Below are positions 9,234 to 18,795 of a stretch of 64,000 nucleotides of DNA, in pieces. Each line of letters starts with the position of its first letter. Position 1 is the stretch's first letter. This DNA is from G965230065 sp965230065. GTDB taxonomy: Bacteria > Bacteroidota > Bacteroidia > Cytophagales > Cyclobacteriaceae. The notes under the pieces are model-generated. The model searched no databases. It was not told the DNA's origin and saw only the letters and a program-made list of their open reading frames with translations. The stretch covers positions 5,642,001 through 5,706,000 of the forward strand of contig OZ245942.1 of the NCBI GenBank assembly GCA_965230065.1. The letters run 5' to 3'. A program made the position numbers and the translations under genes.

Positions 9234-10783
9234 TTTACCATATTCTCCAACACTACCACCGAAGGGCTACTTTCAACCCATTTATCAAACAAACCTGTGG
9301 TATCCCCTTCCGGGTAAAAGCTAACGAAGGCACCCAAAGCCAGGTCAATATCTCCATCCTTGTCCAAATCATTGGCATCCATCACCATCCAGCGCCCGTC
9401 GGTTACGTCGGGAAAGGAATAAGTGGTAAATTCCATGTTGCCTGCGTTTTGTAAATACACAAAGCTTTCCTCCGGGGAACGGGCATAGTCAGGAAAATAG
9501 GAAATGGCAGCGATATCCAGGTCTCCATCCAGGTCATAATCCCGAGCCAGGGCTTTGTACGCCCCGTTTAATGGGTAAAACCAGGCTTGATTGAACTGGA
9601 AACTCCCATCATTCAGATATAAGTATATGCCGTGAAAGTCTTTTAAAACAGGAGAAATATCCGCATTATCCCCACAAGTGTACAGAATATCCAGGTGGCC
9701 GTCATTGTTAAAGTCAACCATTTCAAAATAGGTAGAACCATTGAGGGGGGAAAAAGAGAGCAGGACTTCTTCTTTCAAAAACCCATACGAACTATTTTTG
9801 AAGAGATAGATTCCTTCTTTCCCTTGTGCCATCAGTACGATGATGTCGGGCAGCCCATCTTCATCCACATCGGTTACGACCGTAGCAATGGCGCCGGGGT
9901 CATTTTTCAGGTAATGAATTTGGTACTGATTGTTTCCTTTGTTTTCGTACCAGGCCAGTTTACCCAGTAAGTTGCCAAAATCACATACTAAAATATCCGT
10001 CTTGCCATCTACATTCAAATCGGTATATTCTACATGCACCGGGCGTTGCAGCTTTTCTAAAAGCACGGTTGAGCGGTTGGGTTGGGGAGCATTATTTTCA
10101 ATATATAATTGTTCTATCACCCCCTGTTTGTGATCAGAAGGGAAAACTTTGGTGCCTACCGTTGTCAAATGCGCCGTATCATTCAATATTTGATAATCAA
10201 TGGGGGTAGCAGGTAAAAACAGTTCGTATTCCTTCTCCAGCGCCTGATCCAGCATTACCAACTGGCTCACGTTGCGCTTACCGTCAGAAAAAGCGATTTG
10301 CGAACGTTCGGGAATGATTTTTACCATGGTACAAAGGGGTGGCTTCACTCCATATTGCGACGGACGATAGTTGAAATGGGGCAAACCCATCTGGATGTTT
10401 TTTTCTCCGGTAGAACGGGGCAGGGCATCAGGTGCCTTTTCCAGGTAATACGCCACTATCTTTTCCCAATCTGCCTGGGGTAAAACTGGTTCCAGGGGAT
10501 AAATTTTCCCATTGATCACCGCCTGCCGGGCTTCCCCGCTTTCATACAAACTATCAGGAGGGCCATCCCCTTCAAAAATGCCCAGGCGGTGCCCCATGGC
10601 AGGCAGCACCTTGTTCTTCCAAATTTCTTTGGGCAGTTGGTCGGGAGTAACATGTACATGACAACTACTGCAATGTTCAACGGCCAGGGCACTTCCCGGT
10701 AAATCGCTTCCTTTATCCGTATTCGTATTACAGGCCATCCCCAGGGCAAGCAGTCCTATCCACCATAAATGGTTCATAATCAT
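9230..10783 (-). CDS. Cytochrome c / FG-GAP (VCBS) repeat lipoprotein
   Basis: This 517-residue protein has a lipobox (LLALGMACNT). A short haem-binding region holds one CSSCH motif at about residues 38-42, followed by a small helical domain. Residues about 200-510 carry at least five DxDxDG-type calcium-binding repeats: DLNVDGKTD, DVDEDGLPD, DFNNDGHLD, DYDLDGDLD and DLDKDGDID. Together they indicate an FG-GAP/VCBS propeller fused to a c-type cytochrome module. This architecture is common in Bacteroidota and Planctomycetes polysaccharide regions, usually without a known function. It is the first gene of a two-gene operon with the BNR_4 lipoprotein. A start at codon 3 is also possible. Confidence 0.75.
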   Translation of the reverse strand: MIMNHLWWIGLLALGMACNTNTDKGSDLPGSALAVEHCSSCHVHVTPDQLPKEIWKNKVLPAMGHRLGIFEGDGPPDSLYESGEARQAVINGKIYPLEPVLPQADWEKIVAYYLEKAPDALPRSTGEKNIQMGLPHFNYRPSQYGVKPPLCTMVKIIPERSQIAFSDGKRNVSQLVMLDQALEKEYELFLPATPIDYQILNDTAHLTTVGTKVFPSDHKQGVIEQLYIENNAPQPNRSTVLLEKLQRPVHVEYTDLNVDGKTDILVCDFGNLLGKLAWYENKGNNQYQIHYLKNDPGAIATVVTDVDEDGLPDIIVLMAQGKEGIYLFKNSSYGFLKEEVLLSFSPLNGSTYFEMVDFNNDGHLDILYTCGDNADISPVLKDFHGIYLYLNDGSFQFNQAWFYPLNGAYKALARDYDLDGDLDIAAISYFPDYARSPEESFVYLQNAGNMEFTTYSFPDVTDGRWMVMDANDLDKDGDIDLALGAFVSFYPEGDTTGLFDKWVESSPSVVVLENMVK

Positions 10784-10942
10784 CAGAATTTATCCTGTAA
10801 ATATCCATAATATTTCGGGAGCCTTCAATTTGAAGAGTGCGCATTTTGCGCTAATATCTTCCAATTCTGCGTACATTGAGGAAACTTTTACGAAAAAAGG
10901 ACTTCTTCCTTTTATTTTGTCGGTTAATTTTAGCTATTCTTA

Positions 10943-10997
10943 CAGTGGCAGTAGGCAGCGGCAGTACTTTCTTTCCTGCCACTGCCTACTGCCTACT
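10943..10997. repeat. Hairpin built of 6-7 bp words (CAGTAGG family)
   Basis: The left arm reads as tandem variants of CAGTAGG/CAGCGG. The right arm carries CTGCCA, CTGCCTA and CTGCCTA, the inverted words. It lies in the leader of the symporter gene. A degenerate relative with the same word occurs at 26475-26508, and an analogous hairpin with another word lies at 19854-19897. Confidence 0.65.
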
Positions 10998-11037
10998 ATT
11001 ACCGTCGCTCAAAACCGAACCTAAAAACCAAACACCC

Positions 11038-12534
11038 TTGAATCTCACAGACCTCATCGTTTTTTTTGTTTATATGACGGGTATTACCGTTTTCGGAAGT
11101 TCCTTTTACCGTAAAAACAAGTCTTCTTCCGCGTTTACACTGGGCAACAGCGATTTCCCGGGCTGGGTCATTACCATGTCTATCTTCGCTACTTTTGTGA
11201 GCAGTATCAGTTTTCTGGCCCTGCCGGGTAATGCTTACCTTTCCAACTGGAATGCCTTTGTTTTCAGTTTGTCTATTCCGGTGGCTTCGTACATGGCCGT
11301 GAAGTTTTTCGTACCCCTGTACCGTAAAGCCAACAGCCCTTCGGCTTATACCTACCTTGAAACCAAATTTGGCCCCTGGGCACGCATTTATGTATCGGCC
11401 TGTTACCTGCTGTCCCAGATCATGCGCATAGGCACCATATTGTATTTGCTGGCCCTGCCCGTCAATGCCATGTTTGGGTGGAGCATCATCACCATCATCA
11501 TCGTTACCGGCATTACTGTTATGATTTATTCCCTTTTGGGTGGCATTCAGGCAGTAGTGTGGACCGATGCCATTCAGGGTATCATCCTTATTTCGGGGGC
11601 ATTGCTCTGTCTTATTTTTATCTTATTTTCTATGCCGGAAGGCCCTGCACAAATGTTTGAAATCGCAGCAGCCCATGACAAATTCAGCCTGGGTAGCTTT
11701 AGTTTAAACCTGACAGAATCTACGTTTTGGGTCGTATTGATTTACGGTATTTTTATCAACTTACAGAACTATGGCATAGACCAAAATTATGTGCAAAGGT
11801 ATATGGCCTCCCGGTCTGAACGGGAAGCGAAACGCTCTGCCTTTTTCGGAGGCATGTTGTATATCCCTGTTTCCCTGGTTTTCTTCATGATTGGTACGGC
11901 CCTGTTTGCCTATTACACCGCCCAGCCTGACCTTTTGCCAGCTGATCTGCAGGATGTAAACAAGAGCGACCGCATCTTTCCATTCTTTATCGTCAACAAC
12001 CTTCCTCCCGGCTTCACCGGATTGCTGATCGCTTCCATTTTCGCTGCCGGCATGAGTACGGTTTCTACCAGCATCAACAGCTCAGCCACGGTATTTTTAA
12101 CAGACTACTACCAGCGGTACAAGAAAACCGCCATTACCGACAGCGAATCTATGCGAATATTGTACATCGCTTCTTTCATCATCAGCCTGGTGGGTATTAT
12201 CATTGGTGTGGCCATGATTAACGTAAAATCTGCCCTGGATGCCTGGTGGAAGCTGGCTGCGGTATTCAGCGGGGGCATGCTGGGGTTGTTCCTGTTGGGA
12301 GCCTTTGTGAAGCATGTCAACATCAAAGGCACCATCATCGGGGTTATTTTGGGGCTGTTGCTCATTCTCTGGATGAGCCTCTCGCCTATCTTCTTTACCG
12401 AAGAACCCGCCAGTAGCTTTGCCAGCCCGTTCCATGGTTACCTAACCATTGTACTCGGTACTTTGGTCATATTCTTCACCGGATTTCTGGCCACCATTTG
12501 GAAGAAGCAGCCTGATAAGGTGAAAATGAAATGA
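11038..12534 (+). CDS. Sodium:solute symporter (SSS family)
   Basis: About 498 residues with 13 or so transmembrane segments. Typical SSS signatures are FVSSISFLALPGNAY, SAYTYLETKFG and YSLLGGIQAVVWTDAIQG (TM6 region), plus AAGMSTVSTSINSSATV with the conserved Ser/Thr of the second sodium site. It probably imports a sugar or sugar acid released by nearby enzymes; the substrate is unknown. I chose the TTG at 11038 (MNLTDLIVFF). TM1 starts there, the next ATG (11074) would cut into TM1, and the frame further upstream to 10876 encodes a repeat hairpin rather than conserved protein. Confidence 0.8.
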   Translation: MNLTDLIVFFVYMTGITVFGSSFYRKNKSSSAFTLGNSDFPGWVITMSIFATFVSSISFLALPGNAYLSNWNAFVFSLSIPVASYMAVKFFVPLYRKANSPSAYTYLETKFGPWARIYVSACYLLSQIMRIGTILYLLALPVNAMFGWSIITIIIVTGITVMIYSLLGGIQAVVWTDAIQGIILISGALLCLIFILFSMPEGPAQMFEIAAAHDKFSLGSFSLNLTESTFWVVLIYGIFINLQNYGIDQNYVQRYMASRSEREAKRSAFFGGMLYIPVSLVFFMIGTALFAYYTAQPDLLPADLQDVNKSDRIFPFFIVNNLPPGFTGLLIASIFAAGMSTVSTSINSSATVFLTDYYQRYKKTAITDSESMRILYIASFIISLVGIIIGVAMINVKSALDAWWKLAAVFSGGMLGLFLLGAFVKHVNIKGTIIGVILGLLLILWMSLSPIFFTEEPASSFASPFHGYLTIVLGTLVIFFTGFLATIWKKQPDKVKMK

Positions 12535-12799
12535 CCCTATCGGTTGTAAACCTGTGGTACAGGCTACGCGCCCCGGGCATCTTGCCTGTACAGGCGAGAC
12601 ACCCGTACCACAACTAACTCTGGCACCAGACTTGTCCGGTGCTAAACAAATGAAATGCAGGACCCTGTCCGTCTTTTGCGAAAAAAGTTCATTTTTGCAA
12701 GCCGACGGACAGAGTCCTATTTATCAATAGTTAAGCACAGGACTAGAAGTCCTGCGCCTGTGAGGGCGCTCACATTGTATACCCCATATATAATTTTTA
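12535..12799. repeat. Intergenic region packed with nested inverted repeats
   Basis: No convincing gene. Inverted pairs visible are tgtggtac (12553-12560) with gtaccaca (12605-12612), enclosing the perfect 12-bp palindrome GCCTGTACAGGC (12584-12595). Others are gcacc/ggtgc (12623-12642), a 15-bp pair with 14 matches (12659-12673 with 12704-12718), and AGGACT-AGA-AGTCCT (12739-12753). They resemble clustered REP-type elements or repeated folding RNA. Confidence 0.6.
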
Positions 12800-13402
12800 A
12801 TGCAAAAACACCATCACTTTATAATTCACAAACCTTTTGGGTACCTGTCACAATTTGTGTACAACCAAAACAGGCGAAGAAATAAAAAGTTACTGGGCGA
12901 GCTTCATCCGTTTCCCGAGGGCACCATGTCTATCGGGCGGTTGGATGAAGATTCTGAAGGATTGTTGTTATTGACCACCGATGGAAAGGTGAGCATGCAG
13001 GTGCGGAGCAAAAAGGTGGAAAAGGAGTATTATGCCCAGATAGATGGGGAAATTACCGATGAAGCCATCATGCAATTACAGCAGGGCGTGGAAATCGGTT
13101 TAAAAAGGAAAAAATATACGACGTTGCCCTGTAAAGCTTTTCGTTTAGACCCACCCCCCACCTTTGCGCCACGTACTAAAAAAATAAGGGACGAAAGACA
13201 CGGTCCCACAAGCTGGGTATCCATTACCCTCACCGAAGGAAAATACAGGCAGGTACGTAAAATGACGGCTGCGGTGGGGTTTCCCACATTACGGTTAATC
13301 CGGGTACGGATTGGCAATATCTCACTGAATAATTTACCCTCAGGAAAAGTGATTGAAGTGGATGGCTTCAAGCTGGAAGCCTCCATTTTTACAAATCCTT
13401 AA
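12800..13402 (+). CDS. rluE: 23S rRNA pseudouridine synthase RluE-like (RsuA family)
   Basis: This 200-residue protein lacks an S4 domain and matches the short RluE type. The catalytic motif GRLDEDSEGLLLLTTDG (about residues 47-63) holds the nucleophilic Asp. Downstream are VEKEYYAQIDGEI and the C-terminal ITLTEGKYRQVRKMTAAVGFP with LIRVRIGNI, all typical of RsuA/RluE enzymes. In Escherichia coli RluE makes pseudouridine 2457 of 23S rRNA. It stands alone between repeats and a DUF5916 gene and seems unrelated to the carbohydrate functions around it. Confidence 0.9.
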   Translation: MQKHHHFIIHKPFGYLSQFVYNQNRRRNKKLLGELHPFPEGTMSIGRLDEDSEGLLLLTTDGKVSMQVRSKKVEKEYYAQIDGEITDEAIMQLQQGVEIGLKRKKYTTLPCKAFRLDPPPTFAPRTKKIRDERHGPTSWVSITLTEGKYRQVRKMTAAVGFPTLRLIRVRIGNISLNNLPSGKVIEVDGFKLEASIFTNP

Positions 13403-13469
13403 TATTTTTCTTTCACAACCTTTGCTTTTTCCAAAAAAACCTTAGAAGTTCGGCATTTACTAACCGGCA

Positions 13470-15659
13470 GTGATTGTGATAAAATATGTACTTGTGCTTT
13501 GTGGGTGTGTGCTCAGCTTTTCCGTTTTGGCCCAAAAAAAGAATGCTGCCTACAAATACTTTCTCCAAAAAGCCTCCTCCCCTATTGTGATTGATGGCGC
13601 AGTGGATGAACCCGCCTGGCAGGAAGCCCAGGTGGCCTCCGATTTTTTCATGGTATTGCCCATGGATACCAGCCTGGCAAATGTGCGCACCGACGTACGC
13701 ATGACCTACGATGACCAGCATCTCTATCTCATCGTAGAAAACTTTGAAGCCGTGCCCGGCCGGTACATTGTAGAGTCATTGCGCAGGGATTTTTCTTTTG
13801 GTAAAAATGACAATTTCCTCCTCTTCATGGATCCGTTTGATGACCAAACCAACGGCTTTTCTTTCGGTGCCAATGCTGCCGGGGCGCAGTGGGACGGGCT
13901 GATGTACGATGGCGGTAGTGTAGACCTCAGCTGGGATAACAAATGGACTTCGGTAGTAAAAAACTATGAAGACCGATGGGTTTTTGAAGCGGCCATTCCT
14001 TTCAAGACCATACGGTACAAAAAAGGCATTACCGAATGGGGCATCAATTTCAGTCGCCTGGACCTGAAAACTGCCGAAAAATCGAGCTGGACACCCGTAC
14101 CCCGTCAGTTTCCAACGGCCTCTCTGGCGTATACGGGCATCCTGGTTTGGGACAATCCCCCCCCTGAAGCCGGAGCGAATGTTTCCATCATTCCTTACGC
14201 ACTGGGCGGAATAACGCGGGACTATGAAAACGGACAGCCTACCGACTACCGGGGAGAAGTGGGGGTAGATGCCAAAATAGCCATTACTTCCTCTTTAAAC
14301 CTGGATTTGACGGTAAACCCCGATTTCTCGCAGGTGGAAGTAGACCGACAGGTAACCAACCTGGACCGCTTCGAGCTTTTCTTTCCTGAACGCAGGCAGT
14401 TTTTTCTGGAAAATGGCGACCTCTTTGCCAATTTTGGGTATGACAGGCTGCGCCCGTTTTTCTCAAGGCGCATCGGCCTGGGCGTACCTATCCATTTTGG
14501 AGCCCGGCTGAGTGGCAAACTGAATAAAAACTGGCGCATTGGAGCCATGGACATGCAAACCGGGAAAGTAGACAATCCGGAGGATGGTTCGGCACCGCTG
14601 CCGGCACAGAATTTTGGGGTTTTTGCCCTACAAAGAAGGGTTTTCGCCCGCTCTAACATTGGCGTAATTTTTATCAACAAACAATCGCTCAACTATGAGC
14701 CGGATAATGGCAATGCCCCCTATTCCCAATACGACCGCAATGTTGGTCTGGAATATAACCTGGCTTCGGCTAACAATTTATGGACAGGAAAAATGATGTT
14801 CCTGAAATCGTTCAACGCCGATGCAGGCAACCGGGATATTACCCATGCCGCTAATTTAGAGTACAATAGTCGTAAACTAACCTTAGGCTGGCAGCACGAA
14901 TATGTAGGGGAAGACTATACCGCCGAAGTAGGCTTTGTGCCCCGGCGGGGATATATCAAGATAAATCCGGAGGCTGCTTATCGGTTTTTTCCGAAAAAAG
15001 GCATTGTACTGAGCCATGGCCCCCGCATCAGTTCCACCTACTATTTTGATGAGTCTTTCCAACATATTGAGGATGAGAGTTTTATGGTGTATGAACTTAC
15101 CTTCCGGGACCGCAGTTCGTTCTCCGGATGGGTTTCCCACAATTATGTGGAATTGCAAGACCCGTTTGACCCTACCAACTCAGGAAAAGACTCACTGGCC
15201 ATAGGTTCAAAACATAGTTGGGAAGCATGGGGAACTGAGTTTGTTTCTACGCCAAACAGCCTGTTTACTTATTCGTTCAGCACACGCTATGGCGGATATT
15301 ATGCGGATGGCACCCGCCTGAATATCAGTACTGAAATGGGTTACCGCTTTCAGCCTTATGTAAGCCTTGCCGTCAGTACCAGTTATAATAAAATAGATAT
15401 GCCCGATCCGTGGAACAAAACCACCTTCTGGCTGGTAGGCCCCCGCCTGGATGTAACCATGACCAACAAACTGTTTTTTACGGCTTTCTTACAGTACAAT
15501 GAGCAACAGGATAATATCAACCTCAACACCCGTTTTCAATGGCGATACCAACCAGCATCAGATTTTTTCATAGTATATACCGATAACTATTTCCCTGAGC
15601 CTTTTGCTGTCAGAAACCGGGCATTGGTGTTTAAAATCACTTACTGGTGGAATGTGTAA
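13470..15659 (+). CDS. Secreted CBM9-like/DUF5916 outer-membrane protein
   Basis: This 729-residue protein starts at GTG (13470 or 13476) and has a signal peptide ending SFSVLAQ. Residues about 30-220 look like a CBM9-type carbohydrate-binding domain (IVIDGAVDEPAWQEA, DVRMTYDDQHLYLIV). The remaining 500 residues match the DUF5916 beta-barrel type, with DLTVNPDFSQVEVD, ERRQFFLENGDLF and a C-terminal aromatic strand ending FKITYWWNV. Such proteins are common in Bacteroidota and are presumed outer-membrane proteins that bind sugars; their actual role is not known. It is preceded by rluE and followed by the haloperoxidase gene. Confidence 0.85.
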   Translation: MIVIKYVLVLCGCVLSFSVLAQKKNAAYKYFLQKASSPIVIDGAVDEPAWQEAQVASDFFMVLPMDTSLANVRTDVRMTYDDQHLYLIVENFEAVPGRYIVESLRRDFSFGKNDNFLLFMDPFDDQTNGFSFGANAAGAQWDGLMYDGGSVDLSWDNKWTSVVKNYEDRWVFEAAIPFKTIRYKKGITEWGINFSRLDLKTAEKSSWTPVPRQFPTASLAYTGILVWDNPPPEAGANVSIIPYALGGITRDYENGQPTDYRGEVGVDAKIAITSSLNLDLTVNPDFSQVEVDRQVTNLDRFELFFPERRQFFLENGDLFANFGYDRLRPFFSRRIGLGVPIHFGARLSGKLNKNWRIGAMDMQTGKVDNPEDGSAPLPAQNFGVFALQRRVFARSNIGVIFINKQSLNYEPDNGNAPYSQYDRNVGLEYNLASANNLWTGKMMFLKSFNADAGNRDITHAANLEYNSRKLTLGWQHEYVGEDYTAEVGFVPRRGYIKINPEAAYRFFPKKGIVLSHGPRISSTYYFDESFQHIEDESFMVYELTFRDRSSFSGWVSHNYVELQDPFDPTNSGKDSLAIGSKHSWEAWGTEFVSTPNSLFTYSFSTRYGGYYADGTRLNISTEMGYRFQPYVSLAVSTSYNKIDMPDPWNKTTFWLVGPRLDVTMTNKLFFTAFLQYNEQQDNINLNTRFQWRYQPASDFFIVYTDNYFPEPFAVRNRALVFKITYWWNV

Positions 15660-15778
15660 GCCAGTATTACGCTTAATATTTCATAAAGAACCGTTCTTCT
15701 ACCCTCAATACTTTACATTCATATGCTATTTTAATAATTTGAAGCTGAAAATTTGTTAAACCATAAGCATTTTATCAA

Positions 15779-17254
15779 ATGAAAAAGTTTACTGTTGTAT
15801 TTATTATCATTGGGATTTTTGCTGCCTGTAATCCCGGGCAAGACACATCTACAGAAAATGAACCCAAAGCACCTGATAATGTAGCCTACCAATGGGGAGA
15901 AATTGCCCTGGAAGCTACCGCCAACGACACAGAAAAATTCAAGCCCCGCCCAACCATCACCTCCCGGTATTTGGGTTTAATTTTTACAGCTGTATTTGAT
16001 GCATGGAGCAGATACGACGCGAAAGCTATGCCTGTATACCTGCAAGATGTAGCAAGGAGGCCTTCCGATGAACATATTGTGAGCAACAAAGAAATTACCA
16101 TCAGTTATGCCGCTTACCGTGCCATGAGCGAGTACTATTATTCGGATACTGCTTTGTTCAGGAACCACATGATTAAACTGGGTTTAGACCCTGATAACCA
16201 ATCCGTTGACCCTACTACACCTGAAGGTATTGGTAACCTCGCTGCAAGAGCTGTAATTGAAGCAAGGAAAAATGACGGGGCCAACCAGTACGGAGAAGTA
16301 GAAGGCTCCGATGGTGAACCCTATTTTGATTATACGCATTATCAGCCTGTTAATTCCCCAGACGAAAATATTGATGGTAACCGGTGGCAACCCAAATATT
16401 TTTCGGATGGAAAAGGGGGTAAATATGCCCCCGGATGTCTTACTCCTTACTGGCAGCATGTAAAACCACTACTTATTGAAAGTGCTGATCAGTTTCGTCC
16501 TGGCCCTCCTCCAATGGTCGGCTCTGAGCAACTGGAAAAAGAAGTAAAAGAAGTGATTGATCTGCAAGCCAACCTGACCAACGAACAAAAAGCTTTGGTT
16601 GAATTCATGCGGGACGGCCCGCAATCGGTACAGCAGGCCGGACACTGGCTCATTTTCGCGCTGGATGTATCTGAAAGAGACCAGCATACACTGGATGAAG
16701 ATGTAAAGTTGTATTTTCTGGTAGAAGCCGTGGCAATGGATGCTTTCATTGCCTGTTGGGATTCTAAAATGTATTATGATTACGCCCGACCCTATGCATT
16801 GGTGCATGACTATTATCAAGACCAAATCATCAAAGCCTGGGGAGGCCCCGAAAGAGGTATGACAGAAATGAAGGGACAGGAATGGCGCCCTTACTCACCA
16901 GAAACATTTTTATGCCCGCCTTTCCCTGCATACGTATCAGGCCACAGCAGTATCAGTGGAGGTTGTGCCGAAGCATTACGACTGTTTACCGGAAGCGATG
17001 AATTCGGTGTAGAAGTGGAACTTATCCCCGGAGCAATGACAGAACCTGATAACGTAGGCGACCCGGTAACGCTTTCTTTCCCTACTTTTACAAAAACTGC
17101 TGAAATGGCGGGCATCTCCAGGGTGATGGGTGGCTATCATATTCAGGCTGATAACATTGCCGGCCTGGAACTGGGGCGTAATGTAGCAAGGGACGTCTGG
17201 AAAAAATACAATCAACTTATTGGTAATGAAAAAATGGCCCAAATCTCTCAATGA
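15779..17254 (+). CDS. Vanadium-dependent haloperoxidase-like lipoprotein (PAP2 superfamily)
   Basis: This 491-residue protein has a lipobox (GIFAACNPG). The C-terminal half holds the PAP2/vanadium haloperoxidase signatures: PFPAYVSGHSSISGGCAE, with the SGH motif that binds vanadate or phosphate, and later SRVMGGYHIQADNIAGLELG with the catalytic His. These helical proteins either oxidise halides with hydrogen peroxide or act as acid phosphatases; sequence alone does not decide. The stop overlaps the next gene's ATG by 4 bp (ATGA), coupling it to an apiosidase-like protein. That association with sugar metabolism is unusual for a haloperoxidase. Confidence 0.8.
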   Translation: MKKFTVVFIIIGIFAACNPGQDTSTENEPKAPDNVAYQWGEIALEATANDTEKFKPRPTITSRYLGLIFTAVFDAWSRYDAKAMPVYLQDVARRPSDEHIVSNKEITISYAAYRAMSEYYYSDTALFRNHMIKLGLDPDNQSVDPTTPEGIGNLAARAVIEARKNDGANQYGEVEGSDGEPYFDYTHYQPVNSPDENIDGNRWQPKYFSDGKGGKYAPGCLTPYWQHVKPLLIESADQFRPGPPPMVGSEQLEKEVKEVIDLQANLTNEQKALVEFMRDGPQSVQQAGHWLIFALDVSERDQHTLDEDVKLYFLVEAVAMDAFIACWDSKMYYDYARPYALVHDYYQDQIIKAWGGPERGMTEMKGQEWRPYSPETFLCPPFPAYVSGHSSISGGCAEALRLFTGSDEFGVEVELIPGAMTEPDNVGDPVTLSFPTFTKTAEMAGISRVMGGYHIQADNIAGLELGRNVARDVWKKYNQLIGNEKMAQISQ

Positions 17255-18723
17255 CCTTCATTTTCCACTTTTTACCTTTTCTAGCCATTGTATTGTTATG
17301 CTTTGGCTGCCATTCGCCTGAAAAAACACAGAAAAGTGAGCCACAAAAGTTATGGGAAGTTCACGGCTCTTTAACCATCTCAAAGAACCAACGTTACATC
17401 CAGCATAACGACGGAACGCCCTTCCTTTGGCTGGGTGGAACCGCCTGGGGTATCAGTGAATGGCTAACCCGTGACGAAGTGGATGTGTACTTACAGAACC
17501 GTCAGGAAAAAGGCTTTAACCTCATTCAAATGTGTCTTCTTTGGGGAAAAAGGCAGGAAAACCCGGTGCATTTTCCAGTGAATCCGGAAAATGCATATGG
17601 AAAAAGAGCGCTTTTGTATACCAACAGCATACCTGACCCCGCAAGGCCAGATACTGTAGCTGGTGGTTCCCCTTTATCTCCCAATGATTACTGGGATCAT
17701 GTAGATTACATATTGGAATCAGCTGCTGAACTAAACATGTACATCGGTTTATTACCAGTATGGGGACGCCGATATGTCAATGCTTCACATACTCATCATT
17801 CACATTCTTTGTTCAACGAAGAAAATGCTTATGCATATGGAAAATTTTTAGGCCAACGATACCGTAATACACCTAATATCATATGGGTGTTAGGAGGGGA
17901 TGTGGGGGCTTTGGTAGGAAATGATTTTAGAAGTATATACAGGGCAATGGCCGAAGGTATCATCATGGGTATTACCGGAGAACAGGTTCGCTGGAATCAA
18001 CCACACCCTGCCTGGGACGTTGCCTTGATGACTTACCATCCAGATGGAAGGCCATTTTATAACTCTTCCAATTGGTTTCATAGTGATGCCTGGCTGGATT
18101 TTAACATGATTGAAACTCATATTCACAGAAATGATCTGTATAAGGCAATCTTGAACGATTATCGGTTAGCTAATCCTGTAAAGCCCACAGTGCTTGGAGA
18201 AGGTCATTATGAAGGATTGACCAATAAACATTTTGCAGGCCCCATTCATATTCGTAGACAAGCTTATCAAACATTTTTTGCCGGAGGTGCCGGGCATACG
18301 TATGGTGCTTTTCTGGACAGCCTTAGCCATGGTCCGCTTTTTAGCCCAGCCAATGGTTGGAAAAACCTGCTCGACCTGGAAGGAGCCCAATCTTTTGTCT
18401 ACCTGAAGCAGTTCCTTACGGAAAATCAATGGTGGCAATGGCAGCCTGATACAACCCTGATTACCGGGAATCATGGAAAAGGGGAACTTAAGAAAGTGGC
18501 AGTTACATCAAAAGTAGACAAAATGGTATTGGTTTACTTTCCAGAAAATACCCCCTGTACCCTTGCATTACCTGCTGTGCTTGATGCCGACAATGTAAAT
18601 ATCATGTGGTTTAACCCCAAAAATGGGGATAAAACTCAGATAGTCAATGTGTCACTGGAAGAAATAGACATACTTAAACCACCTTTGAATTGGGAAGATG
18701 CGGTTCTTCAAATCTGGAAGTAA
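17251..18723 (+). CDS. Apiosidase-like glycoside hydrolase (DUF4038 + collagen-binding-like C-terminus)
   Basis: This 490-residue protein has a lipobox in the N-terminus (LLCFGCHSP). The catalytic barrel begins RYIQHNDGTPFLWLGGTAWG and continues ITGEQVRWNQPHP, NMIETHIHRND and PTVLGEGHYEG, where the Glu residues fit acid/base and nucleophile positions. A C-terminal beta domain (KMVLVYFPENTP to the end) matches the putative collagen-binding domain that follows such barrels. The founding GH140 member releases apiose from rhamnogalacturonan II. The substrate here is unknown. It is translationally coupled to the haloperoxidase-like gene. Confidence 0.8.
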   Translation: MTFIFHFLPFLAIVLLCFGCHSPEKTQKSEPQKLWEVHGSLTISKNQRYIQHNDGTPFLWLGGTAWGISEWLTRDEVDVYLQNRQEKGFNLIQMCLLWGKRQENPVHFPVNPENAYGKRALLYTNSIPDPARPDTVAGGSPLSPNDYWDHVDYILESAAELNMYIGLLPVWGRRYVNASHTHHSHSLFNEENAYAYGKFLGQRYRNTPNIIWVLGGDVGALVGNDFRSIYRAMAEGIIMGITGEQVRWNQPHPAWDVALMTYHPDGRPFYNSSNWFHSDAWLDFNMIETHIHRNDLYKAILNDYRLANPVKPTVLGEGHYEGLTNKHFAGPIHIRRQAYQTFFAGGAGHTYGAFLDSLSHGPLFSPANGWKNLLDLEGAQSFVYLKQFLTENQWWQWQPDTTLITGNHGKGELKKVAVTSKVDKMVLVYFPENTPCTLALPAVLDADNVNIMWFNPKNGDKTQIVNVSLEEIDILKPPLNWEDAVLQIWK

Positions 18724-18795
18724 ATATCTGTGCAGGTTACCTAAAAAGTACTATATTGAAGCATAAACTTTATTACTACCTAAAACAACCAACCC

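Noticed and set aside
10876..11037. N-terminal extension of the symporter frame from a TTG at 10876
   Set aside because: The extension encodes the word-repeat hairpin and is not expected in SSS transporters; the TTG at 11038 puts TM1 at the N-terminus.
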